A DNA stretch of 8,673 bases from Lachnospiraceae bacterium (GTDB lineage Bacteria; Bacillota; Clostridia; Lachnospirales; Lachnospiraceae): positions 1 through 8,673 of the forward strand of contig JAJQIE010000052.1 of NCBI GenBank assembly GCA_021199395.1, given 5' to 3'. The translations under genes were made by a program, and so were the position numbers. Below the pieces are notes generated by a model that was given only the letters and a program-made list of their open reading frames with translations, was not told where the DNA came from and made no database searches. Shown here in pieces: positions 1-6,673 of this stretch (position 1 is its first letter; each line of letters starts with the position of its first letter).

Positions 1-1
1 C

Positions 2-70
2 ACCAGGAACGCGCCGACCGCAAAGAGCGAGCGCGTCTGTTTTGTCGCATTTGAGAAGGGGAAACGCTAA
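2..70 (+). CDS. Possible C-terminal tail of an unidentified gene entering from the left edge
   Basis: Frame 2 of the plus strand is open from the window edge to a TAA at 68-70 and would encode about 22 residues ending FVAFEKGKR. I do not recognise the sequence, and it is too short to show a domain. Another plus-strand frame (ending at a TGA near 52-54) and a minus-strand frame are also open to the edge, so the coding frame is not settled. The rest of 71-141 shows no gene. It has a 6-bp inverted repeat (CCTGCG at 91-96, CGCAGG at 114-119) with a 17-base loop and no T-run, so I do not call it a terminator. Confidence 0.2.
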   Translation, partial: TRNAPTAKSERVCFVAFEKGKR

Positions 71-141
71 CTGCATCGGGACTTTTATGGCCTGCGATTC
101 GCGCGTTGGGCGGCGCAGGATGGGCAGGAAATTGACAGTTC

Positions 142-639
142 CTAACTCTCCATGCGCGGGATCTCGAAGGTTTCATTGTAATTCAGCTCGCCGGAATCGA
201 TGTCTGTAATCACGCTGTCTGCCCACGTAAACCGGAGATAACGGTAAATTACCTCATGGGCGCGCAGATAGGACGATGAGCTCAGCAGATCATACAGATC
301 CTCATCGTCAATCTCGTTTTCCTCGCAGATACTTTCCTCAGAGACGGCGTCGCCGTCAATAAAAAAATTCGCGATAAGCGTAGAAATATTTTCATCATAG
401 GGTATTTCACGGATGGACATGGTAACATAACTGGAAGTAACATCCGTGTAGGCTGTCTGGACGGTATAATCACTGTAGGCTTTGATGAATTCTGACGCAC
501 CATCGCCAACCTGCACCCCGTCATGGGTAGTATTGTCGGTGAGTTCATAAAAATCCGCGGACGTAAGCTTCTGCGTATTTTTTTCACAACCGGTCAAAAG
601 AAAAGCGGGAAAAAGCAGGATAAACAGTAATTTTTTCAT
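142..639 (-). CDS. Small putative lipoprotein of unknown function
   Basis: This gene encodes a 165-residue protein that I do not recognise. The N-terminus is a typical lipoprotein signal: two lysines, a hydrophobic core (residues 4-15), then a lipobox LTGC with the lipidated cysteine at position 18. The mature part is therefore expected on the outer face of the cytoplasmic membrane. The remaining 147 residues are acidic and soluble-looking, with no second membrane segment. They include a run of D and E around residues 99-117 and a serine run (SSSS) just after it. No catalytic motif is visible. The start ATG (637-639) is preceded by AAAGAGG about 10 bases upstream on the minus strand, which supports it. 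The gene is divergent from the LTA-synthase-like gene and separated by 297 bases, so the two may share regulation, but nothing in the sequence proves this. The reading as a lipoprotein is firm; its role is unknown. Confidence 0.85.
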   Translation of the reverse strand: MKKLLFILLFPAFLLTGCEKNTQKLTSADFYELTDNTTHDGVQVGDGASEFIKAYSDYTVQTAYTDVTSSYVTMSIREIPYDENISTLIANFFIDGDAVSEESICEENEIDDEDLYDLLSSSSYLRAHEVIYRYLRFTWADSVITDIDSGELNYNETFEIPRMES

Positions 640-671
640 AAGAAACGAGCCTCTTTTTTTTCTTTATAAAT

Positions 672-680
672 AAAATAGCA
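672..680 (-). promoter_or_regulatory. Weak extended -10 candidate for the leftward lipoprotein gene
   Basis: Read on the minus strand this is TGC-TATTTT, an extended -10-like element lying 33 bases upstream of the lipoprotein start codon. No good -35 is found at the usual distance, so the call rests on the TGn motif alone. Confidence 0.25.
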
Positions 681-785
681 CAATATCGGAAAAGAATCCA
701 GATAAACTTATGTGTTTTTTCAGCGAAAAATATCGAAAGAATATGGAAAGAAAGTGAACAAAACCTTAAATTTCTGTTTTTTCGG

Positions 786-814
786 TTGACTTTTTTCGGG
801 TTTTGCCTTATCTT
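786..814 (+). promoter_or_regulatory. Candidate sigma-A promoter of the four-gene operon
   Basis: TTGACT (786-791) matches five of six consensus -35 bases. After exactly 17 bases comes TATCTT (809-814), which matches four of six -10 bases. Transcription would start near 821, giving a leader of about 115 bases before the TTG start at 937. The leader holds the TTTTTTACAG repeats. The spacing is ideal, but the region is so AT-rich that chance matches are possible. Confidence 0.45.
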
Positions 815-840
815 TCATTTGATTTTGGGATTTCACGAGA

Positions 841-871
841 TTTTTACGCAGTTTTTTACAGTTTCTTACAG
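841..871 (+). repeat. Three tandem copies of a TTTTTTACAG-like unit
   Basis: The units are TTTTTACGCAG (841-851), TTTTTTACAG (852-861) and TTTCTTACAG (862-871). The second and third differ at one base, and the first has one extra base. The 10-11 base period matches one helical turn, so the same face of the DNA would be presented three times, as in sites for cooperative regulators. They lie about 20-50 bases downstream of the inferred start site and are flanked by two TTTCACG copies. No known operator is claimed. Confidence 0.5.
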
Positions 872-921
872 AAATGATTTTTATTTCACGGATTTAAGAC
901 AAACGAGAATACTGCAGGGAG

Positions 922-927
922 AGGAGG
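922..927 (+). promoter_or_regulatory. Strong ribosome binding site that decides the TTG start at 937
   Basis: A perfect AGGAGG lies 9 bases upstream of TTG 937. The later in-frame ATG codons (997, 1006, 1012, 1117) have no comparable site, so the long form with its basic N-terminal tail is preferred. Confidence 0.75.
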
Positions 928-936
928 ATATTCCGG

Positions 937-3429
937 TTGTTCGGTAGAGACAGAGGCGAGAAAAAAGAAATTCTCAGAGAAAGAAAGATAAAAAAGATGA
1001 AAAAGATGAAAATGGGAACGCCCCCTCGCTCAGGCCCGGAGGCAGAACGCGGCTGTCTATCGGAAGACGTTGCGGAAAAGCCGCGCAGCCCCAGACGTGA
1101 ACGGACGATCGCTTTGATGAACCGTTATTCACTGCTGTTCCATGTGTTTCTGGCGTGCGCAATCTGCTTTGTGATAGAGTGGATATCCCGGCATTCGTTT
1201 TCAGAAGCCTGCGAATTCGCTGCAGACCGGAATCTGGTCTTTCTGTACAATTCGTTTCTGGTGTGGGCTTCTCTGACACTTGTGTACATAGTAAAGCGCC
1301 GGATGGCTGCGAGAGTGCTTATCTGCGCGTTCTGGCTGTTTCTCGGTACGATTAACGGGTGTATCCTGGCAAAGAGGGTATCGCCCTTTGGATGGACGGA
1401 TCTGAAGATGGTTGGCGACCTGTTTACCATGCAGAGCAATTATTTTACGGACAGGGAGGCTGCGATTGTGATCGGCGTCGTTGCGGCAGTGTGCGTTATG
1501 CTGATCATTCTGTGGATCAGGGGACCCAAATATCAGGGCAAGGTTCACCGTATCGCGGGCGCCGTTATGGTCGTTTTTGTGGGAATAATGGTTCCGCAGG
1601 TGACGAATGCCGCGCAGAACAGCAATGTGCTGGCTTCTTATTTTGAGAATCTGGCACAGGGATACAGAGATTATGGTTTTGTCTACAGCTTCTCCTCCAG
1701 TGCGCTGGATCAGGGGATGAGTATGCCGGATGGATATTCGGAAGAGGCAGTGCAGGCTGTCCTGGAGCATATGGGAGATGGTGCGGACACACAGGCAAAA
1801 GCCGATACGGACAGCTCGGCGGACACGGATACAGAGATAGAGATTCAGGCAGATGCCGATACGGACGGGCAGGTACAGGCTGACGGCGCATCGGCATTGT
1901 CTGCTTATCAGAGCGCCTCTCTTGTGAAGCAAAACGCGGTAAAGACAGCCTCATCGGATACGGAGCTGGACACCGGAGAGGACGCGGATATGGAAAAGGA
2001 TACGGATGCCGGGGAAGACGAAGCTGCCGGAGCGGATACGGACGCCGGGGAAGACGAAGCTGTCGGTGAGGATACGGATGCCGGGGAAGCTGAGGGCGTC
2101 GGGGAAGAATATCCGAATATCATAGTTGTGCTTCTGGAATCTTTTATCAATCCGGACGAGATCACTTTTCTGGAGACCAGCGATGAGGCGGTCCCGAATT
2201 TCGAGTATCTGTTTGACAACTATACGTCCGGCTATGTGGAGGTTCCGGTTGTCGGAGCGGGTACGGCAAACACAGAGTTTGAGATTCTCACAGGGATGGG
2301 GATGCAGTTTTTCGGGCTTGGCGAATACCCGTACAAGACGATTCTGAAAGAGACAAATTGTGAGAGCATCGCTTCTGATCTGGCTACGCTGGGCTATGGG
2401 ACGCATGTAGTCCACAACAATGGCGGTAATTTTTACAGCCGGGCGAACGCGTTTTCCCAGATGGGATTTGATACGTTTACCAGCAAGGAGCTGATGGATA
2501 TTACGGAATACACGCCGCTTGGCACCTGGCCGACGGATGCGATTCTGGTCGGGGAGGTGGAAAAATCTCTGGACTACACCCCGGATCAGCAGGATTTTGT
2601 CTATGTGATTACGGTGGGTACACATGGGGACTATCCGGAATATGAGGTGATCGAGGATCCGGAGATTACCGTGTCCGGAGTAGAAGACGAGGGCAGGAGA
2701 TGGGCGTGGGAATATTATGTGAATATGCTCCACGAGACGGACGAGTTTATCGGAGATCTCATTGCGATGCTTGAGGAGCGCGATGAGCCGACGTATGTGG
2801 TGATGTTTGGAGATCATCTTCCCACGATGGATCTGACAGAGGAGGATATGAATTCCGGCAGCCTTTTTCAGATGCAGTATATCACCTGGAACAATCTGGG
2901 TATGGAAAAAAATGACAGTGATATGGCCTCCTATCAGCTTCTGGCGGATACGCTGGAGGAGCTTGGCCTGGGCGGCGTCGGCACGATGTTTACCTTCCAC
3001 CAGAACAGGGATACCTATGATACGGAGGAAGAGTACGAGGACGCTATGGAGCTGCTCCAGTATGATATTCTGTACGGAGAGCATTATGTATATGGCGGTG
3101 AAAACCCATATCCGGCTTCCGACCTGATCATGGGTACGGAAGAAGTGGTGATTGATCAGATCATGGAGACCGACGAATACTGCGATGTAATCGGCGAGAA
3201 TTTCACAAAATGGAGCAAGGTATATATTAACGGTGAAAAAATAAGCACTACCTATTATTCCTCTACGATGCTGCGCTTTAAAAAGAGCAGGCTTTCTAAG
3301 GGACAGAACACAATTGTGGTGAATCAGGTCGGATCTTCGAGCACGATTTTCCGCAGTTCAAATGAGGTGGAGCTGACCGTTTCTGATGAGACTGAAGATT
3401 CTACAGCCGCGACCAATGCGGAGCATTAG
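937..3429 (+). CDS. LtaS-family membrane phosphoglycerol transferase (LTA synthase-like) with acidic linker and C-terminal beta domain
   Basis: This 830-residue protein is predicted to polymerise or transfer glycerol phosphate from phosphatidylglycerol outside the membrane. After a very basic cytoplasmic tail (1-60) come five membrane helices (about 64-83, 100-121, 127-145, 175-194, 207-224), the LtaS layout. The extracellular sulfatase-type domain starts near 391. Residues align with known LtaS active-site positions: E401 (LLESF), nucleophile T443 (GAGTANTEF), D626-H627 (FGDHLP) for the metal, and H493, Y500, R502 and H563 as substrate-pocket equivalents; the tyrosine replaces the usual tryptophan. 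Oddities are an acidic, T/A/G-rich linker (about 282-390) ending in three 12-residue repeats, and a C-terminal segment (about 735-817; GENFTKWSKVYINGEKI) resembling an IPT/TIG fold, which make it longer than the roughly 650-residue norm. The last residues (NAEH) come from the 33-bp repeat. It is first in the operon. A related phosphoglycerol or phosphoethanolamine transferase activity is the main alternative. Confidence 0.88.
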   Translation: MFGRDRGEKKEILRERKIKKMKKMKMGTPPRSGPEAERGCLSEDVAEKPRSPRRERTIALMNRYSLLFHVFLACAICFVIEWISRHSFSEACEFAADRNLVFLYNSFLVWASLTLVYIVKRRMAARVLICAFWLFLGTINGCILAKRVSPFGWTDLKMVGDLFTMQSNYFTDREAAIVIGVVAAVCVMLIILWIRGPKYQGKVHRIAGAVMVVFVGIMVPQVTNAAQNSNVLASYFENLAQGYRDYGFVYSFSSSALDQGMSMPDGYSEEAVQAVLEHMGDGADTQAKADTDSSADTDTEIEIQADADTDGQVQADGASALSAYQSASLVKQNAVKTASSDTELDTGEDADMEKDTDAGEDEAAGADTDAGEDEAVGEDTDAGEAEGVGEEYPNIIVVLLESFINPDEITFLETSDEAVPNFEYLFDNYTSGYVEVPVVGAGTANTEFEILTGMGMQFFGLGEYPYKTILKETNCESIASDLATLGYGTHVVHNNGGNFYSRANAFSQMGFDTFTSKELMDITEYTPLGTWPTDAILVGEVEKSLDYTPDQQDFVYVITVGTHGDYPEYEVIEDPEITVSGVEDEGRRWAWEYYVNMLHETDEFIGDLIAMLEERDEPTYVVMFGDHLPTMDLTEEDMNSGSLFQMQYITWNNLGMEKNDSDMASYQLLADTLEELGLGGVGTMFTFHQNRDTYDTEEEYEDAMELLQYDILYGEHYVYGGENPYPASDLIMGTEEVVIDQIMETDEYCDVIGENFTKWSKVYINGEKISTTYYSSTMLRFKKSRLSKGQNTIVVNQVGSSSTIFRSSNEVELTVSDETEDSTAATNAEH
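1999..2106 (+). repeat. Three tandem 36-bp coding repeats in the acidic linker
   Basis: Units 1999-2034, 2035-2070 and 2071-2106 encode DTDAGEDEAAGA, DTDAGEDEAVGE and DTDAGEAEGVGE. The nucleotide similarity is high (all begin GATACGGA followed by T or C, then GCCGGGGAAG), which suggests recent duplication and possible length variation between strains without a frameshift. Looser GATACGGA and GCGGATAC motifs occur upstream back to about 1780, so the linker probably grew by repeated duplication. Confidence 0.8.
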
Positions 3430-3437
3430 AAAAATGG
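3405..3437 (+). repeat. Stop-codon repeat, copy 1 (33 bp, contains a hairpin)
   Basis: This segment matches 5070-5102 at 29 of 33 bases with no gaps. It forms the last eight codons and the TAG of the LTA-synthase-like gene and runs 8 bases beyond. AATGC and GCATT (3415-3419 and 3423-3427) are perfect inverted arms around GGA. An A-run and ATGG follow. Confidence 0.8.
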
Positions 3438-3468
3438 GGAGCATTCATAAAATGGAGAGCAGAGGATA
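3415..3468 (+). repeat. Three degenerate 18-bp tandem units in the gene junction
   Basis: The units are AATGCGGAGCATTAGAAA (3415-3432), AATGGGGAGCATTCATAA (3433-3450) and AATGGAGAGCAGAGGATA (3451-3468). The second differs from the first at one of the first 13 bases, and the third is more diverged. The third unit supplies the GGAG and GAGG motifs that would serve as the ribosome binding site of the response regulator gene. Confidence 0.6.
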
Positions 3469-5094
3469 CTGAAAGTATTTCTGGTAGAGGACGAGACGAT
3501 TATCCGTGAGGGTCTGCGCGATATTATTCCATGGCAGCAATATGGCTATACTGTTGTGGGCGACGCGGGCGATGGGGAACAGGCACTGCCCATGATCCGG
3601 GAGACGCGTCCAGATGTGCTGATTACGGATATCAAGATGCCGTTTATGGATGGACTCGCGCTGAGCGGGCTTGTCAGCAAAGAGATTCCAAATACAAAGA
3701 TTATTATTATCAGCGGATACGATGATTTTGAATATGCCCGGCAGGCAATCCGCATTGGCGTGGAGCAGTATCTGCTGAAGCCGATTACGAAAGTGACGCT
3801 GATCAAAGCGCTGGGCGAGGTATCGGAAAAAATCAACAGTGAGCGTGAACAGGAAAGCTATATGGAACGCTTCCGCAGCGAGGTGCAGGAGTACGAACAG
3901 TTTTCCAGACGCCGTTTTTTTGAGGAGATTGTGACAGGGCAGCTTTCCGTAGAGGAAATCTATGAAAAAGCAAATCAGCAGGGGATTGCGATTCATGCGC
4001 AGAGCTATAATATTCTGATGTACAGTATTACGGCCCGGCATGGGCAGCAGGGAGATTCCGCTGTCTCGGAAGCTTTGCAGGAGGCGCACGATGGGCTGAC
4101 ACATTTCTTTATGATGTATCCGGAATACCTGATGTTCCGGTGGAATATCCAGACCTACGCAGTGCTGATAAAAGCGGGACACGGGCAGATGGAGGAGCTG
4201 ACCGGCCGGTGCCTCGACACGATCCGCATGCATGTTCTTCCGATTGAAAGCAGGGCGGAGTGGCATGTGGCGATCGGCGAGGAGACGACGAGGCTTTCCG
4301 GGCTTCCGGCCTGCTTTGATGAGGTGAGCCGGATCTATGCCTGCCGCCATTTGCTGGATGGACGCAATGTACTGACCAGAGAGAATACGCTTGCCCTGAT
4401 GGAGTGTGAACAGGAGGGCAGCCTGAAAAATATAGATATGTCTCAGTTCGACCCGTCCGTTTTGCGAAGATTTCTGGAAAACGGCCAGTCGGACGAGCTG
4501 GATAACTTCATAGACGAGTACATCGGGAAAACGCATGGCGCGGCGATCTCCCGCCTGTTTTGCCAGTACCTGATGCTGAATGTCCGCTTTACGGCGATCG
4601 CGTATCTGGAGTCGCTGGGCTATGAGCAAAAAGAGTTTATTGACGATTTCCCGAATGTACAGCTTGCTGCCAGAGGCCTGACCGATGTGGAGCTCAAGGA
4701 ATATATCCGTTCGATTCTGGCACGCGCGTTTGAGCTGAAAGAGAAAAAGTCAAAAAACCAGAGCAAGACCGTGATATTGCAGGCGCTGGAATATATAGAC
4801 CGCAATTTCACCGATGAGACGATATCTTTAAAGGAGGTTGCGGGCTACGTAAATGTCAGCGCGAATTATTTCAGCGCGGTATTCAGCCAGGAAATGCAGC
4901 AGACCTTTGTGGAATATCTGACCGGGAAGCGCATGGAGCGGGCGAAGGAGCTGCTTCGCGGTTCTGATCTCCGCTCAGCGGAGGTGGCCGCAAGGGTGGG
5001 ATATAAGGATCCGCACTATTTTAGCTTTGTGTTTCGCAAAACACAGGGCTGTACCCCCCGTGATTATCGAGCCGCAGCCAATGCGAAGCATTAA
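3469..5094 (+). CDS. YesN-like response regulator, receiver plus AraC-type DNA-binding domain
   Basis: This transcription factor is the likely partner of the downstream kinase. It has 541 residues if it begins at CTG 3469. The receiver (about 1-120) starts KVFLVEDE, with acidic residues E7 and D8, the phosphorylated aspartate D54 (LITDIKMP), S82 in the switch position and K104 (LLKP). A long middle region (about 125-430) is typical of YesN-type regulators. Two AraC helix-turn-helix units follow (about 435-534), including SLKEVAGYVNVSANYFSAVF and VGYKDPHYFSFVFRKTQG. The start is odd: an in-frame TAA lies at 3448 and the first ATG, GTG or TTG in frame is GTG 3556, which would delete 29 residues including E7 and D8. 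CTG 3469 (or ATA 3466), just after GGAGAG and GAGG motifs, keeps the receiver whole. The C-terminus (NAKH) comes from the second repeat copy. The gene lies 39 bases after the LTA-synthase-like gene and 22 bases before the kinase. Confidence 0.88.
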   Translation: MKVFLVEDETIIREGLRDIIPWQQYGYTVVGDAGDGEQALPMIRETRPDVLITDIKMPFMDGLALSGLVSKEIPNTKIIIISGYDDFEYARQAIRIGVEQYLLKPITKVTLIKALGEVSEKINSEREQESYMERFRSEVQEYEQFSRRRFFEEIVTGQLSVEEIYEKANQQGIAIHAQSYNILMYSITARHGQQGDSAVSEALQEAHDGLTHFFMMYPEYLMFRWNIQTYAVLIKAGHGQMEELTGRCLDTIRMHVLPIESRAEWHVAIGEETTRLSGLPACFDEVSRIYACRHLLDGRNVLTRENTLALMECEQEGSLKNIDMSQFDPSVLRRFLENGQSDELDNFIDEYIGKTHGAAISRLFCQYLMLNVRFTAIAYLESLGYEQKEFIDDFPNVQLAARGLTDVELKEYIRSILARAFELKEKKSKNQSKTVILQALEYIDRNFTDETISLKEVAGYVNVSANYFSAVFSQEMQQTFVEYLTGKRMERAKELLRGSDLRSAEVAARVGYKDPHYFSFVFRKTQGCTPRDYRAAANAKH

Positions 5095-5102
5095 AAAAAT
5101 GG
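5070..5102 (+). repeat. Stop-codon repeat, copy 2 (33 bp, contains a hairpin)
   Basis: This is the partner of 3405-3437, differing by two adjacent bases and two single G-to-A changes. It gives the last eight codons and the TAA of the response regulator gene. The inverted arms AATGC and GCATT (5080-5084 and 5088-5092) surround GAA. The core GCGAAGC is the sequence known to form an unusually stable DNA mini-hairpin. Confidence 0.8.
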
Positions 5103-5116
5103 AATAAGGAAATGTT

Positions 5117-6673
5117 ATGAAAAGGAAACGAAAGCCCTCCAGTCCGGTGACGCTTGACCGGCGGATGCGAACACTTCTGATTACGTTTTTTGTACCGGTT
5201 CTGGTGATGATGTGCATACTGTTTGTTGCGCTGATTACCTATGTCAATCAATATACGTCTATTTTGCACAATGTTACGACCGCTTCTGAATTCAACCAGG
5301 ATTTCAAAGAGAATATTGATCTCAAAATGTATTACTATGTAGTCGGGAGCCACTACTCCGACGGACTGCCGATTGAGGAGGTGGAGTCCGCGCAGGAGCT
5401 TGCGCGGGGACTGCTTGAGACAACGACTCAGGATGAGAGCTGGAAGGCAATCAATGGCGTGCTTGAGCTCTGTGAAAATCTGGAGGAAAAGATCTACCTG
5501 ATCGAAGCAACGGATAACTACGACGACCGGCAGACACAGCTGGAAAATAATATTTACGTTCTGACAGAGCTGATACAGGAATATATGTACAATTATCTGT
5601 ACCATGAGGCTTCTCTGCTGGACAGCCTGCAGTCGGAGATGGTGCGGAATCTGTGGATGGAGCTTGTTCTCATCCTGGCCGCAGTTCTGGCGCTTCTGAT
5701 TATCATGCTGCGGCGCTCTCTCCGTTTTGCCCATTCTATCACGCGGCCGATCAGCGCTCTGTGCGCGCGTGTACAGTCAATTGGCGAGGGAGATCTCGCT
5801 GTCCGGACGCCGATCCAGGCGCAGGAATACGAGATACAGACGCTGAGCAATGGATTTGAGGACATGGTCGGCCGCCTGAACCGGCAGATCGAGCAGAACA
5901 GGCAGGAGCAGATGCGGCTGCGGAGTGCGGAGCTGGCGCTTTTGCAGGCACAGATTAATCCGCATTTCCTGTATAATACCCTGGACGCGATCGTATGGCT
6001 GATCGAGATGGAGAAAAATGAACAGGCCGTGGAAATGGTGACCAGCCTTTCCTCTTTTTTCCGGTCTTCTTTAAGTAATGGGCGCGATGTGATTACGCTG
6101 CGGGAGGAGGAGCAGCACGTCCGCAGCTACCTGGAGATTCAGCATATGCGCTATAAGGATATTCTGGAGTATGAGATCAATATTGCGCCGGAGCTGGCGC
6201 CTTACCGGATTCCAAAGCTGACCCTTCAGCCCCTGGTAGAAAATGCGCTCTATCATGGCATCAAGCTGAAACGCGGCCGGGGACATATCCGTGTGGCCGG
6301 TCAGATGGAGGCCGTGGATTCCAGAGGGCTGCTGGTGAGCGATCCGAAACAGATGGAGGAAGCAAGGCAGAAAAATCCTTCCGCCGCTGTCATTGTGCTT
6401 ACGGTAGAGGATGATGGCGCCGGTATGGAGCCGGAACGTCTGGCGCAGGTGCGCAGTACCCTCAAGCATGAACAGAGTATAGGATTTGGAGTGGCGACTG
6501 TTCATGAAAGACTTCAGCTTATGTTCGGACCGGAATACGGCCTGCAGATCGAGAGTCGTCCGGGCGAGGGTACCTGTGTGACCGCGCGTATTCCGCCGCA
6601 GGAGATACAGACGGAACAGAACCCGCGGATAGAAAAGGATGCAGAGCTACAGGAGGGAAAAAGGTGCTGGTAA
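5117..6673 (+). CDS. YesM/LytS-like sensor histidine kinase
   Basis: This 518-residue membrane kinase would phosphorylate the upstream response regulator. Helix 1 (about 20-42) and helix 2 (about 179-199) bracket an extracytoplasmic sensor of about 135 residues that looks mostly helical and has no obvious small-molecule pocket motif. A HAMP linker (about 200-255, with ITRPI and GEGDL) leads to the His_kinase motif QINPHFLYNTLD, with the phosphoacceptor H283. The ATPase part shows the N box (LQPLVENALYHGI, N376), the G1 box (DDGAGM, 432-437) and the G2 box (SIGFGVATV, from 454). Between the N and G1 boxes are about 23 more residues than usual (about 398-422), rich in charged residues. Start ATG 5117 has AAGGA 6 bases upstream. 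The stop overlaps the next gene by 10 bases, which implies coupled expression with the sugar-binding lipoprotein. The helical sensor with a partner binding protein suggests indirect sugar sensing (inference). Confidence 0.93.
   Translation: MKRKRKPSSPVTLDRRMRTLLITFFVPVLVMMCILFVALITYVNQYTSILHNVTTASEFNQDFKENIDLKMYYYVVGSHYSDGLPIEEVESAQELARGLLETTTQDESWKAINGVLELCENLEEKIYLIEATDNYDDRQTQLENNIYVLTELIQEYMYNYLYHEASLLDSLQSEMVRNLWMELVLILAAVLALLIIMLRRSLRFAHSITRPISALCARVQSIGEGDLAVRTPIQAQEYEIQTLSNGFEDMVGRLNRQIEQNRQEQMRLRSAELALLQAQINPHFLYNTLDAIVWLIEMEKNEQAVEMVTSLSSFFRSSLSNGRDVITLREEEQHVRSYLEIQHMRYKDILEYEINIAPELAPYRIPKLTLQPLVENALYHGIKLKRGRGHIRVAGQMEAVDSRGLLVSDPKQMEEARQKNPSAAVIVLTVEDDGAGMEPERLAQVRSTLKHEQSIGFGVATVHERLQLMFGPEYGLQIESRPGEGTCVTARIPPQEIQTEQNPRIEKDAELQEGKRCW
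6651..6656 (+). promoter_or_regulatory. Ribosome binding site for the sugar-binding lipoprotein gene
   Basis: AGGAGG lies inside the end of the kinase gene, 7 bases before GTG 6664. This fixes the GTG start and the 10-base overlap with the kinase stop (6671-6673). Confidence 0.8.

Larger units (their letters stand above)
640..936. other. AT-rich divergent intergenic region
   Basis: These 297 bases separate two divergent genes and contain no convincing ORF. They are much richer in A and T than the flanking coding DNA. They hold the ribosome binding sites of both genes, a fair sigma-A-type promoter for the rightward operon (786-814), and a weak extended -10 for the leftward gene (672-680). They also hold tandem copies of TTTTTTACAG (841-871), a TTTTTTCGG direct repeat on either side of the -35 (777-785 and 791-799), and two copies of TTTCACG (831-837 and 884-890). 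No riboswitch or strong hairpin terminator was seen. Confidence 0.7.

Noticed and set aside
91..119. CCTGCG...CGCAGG inverted repeat as a terminator of the lipoprotein gene
   Set aside because: The loop is 17 bases and there is no T-run on either strand at the right place.
282..587. Open frame on the minus strand inside the lipoprotein gene
   Set aside because: It lies in another frame of a gene with a clear signal peptide and ribosome binding site, and its composition is not protein-like.
1849..1884. DADTDG resembling an EF-hand or dockerin calcium loop in the acidic linker
   Set aside because: The acidic residue expected at loop position 12 is not in place, no flanking helices are seen, and D/T-rich low complexity gives such matches by chance.
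1951..3084. Long antisense open frame (377 codons) under the synthase gene
   Set aside because: It is a shadow of the strongly coding plus strand, with no ribosome binding site and no recognisable domain; GC-rich third positions leave such frames open.
3445..4629. Long antisense open frame (394 codons) under the response regulator gene
   Set aside because: The plus strand has unmistakable receiver and AraC motifs; the antisense product shows none and is rich in H, L and R, as expected of a shadow.
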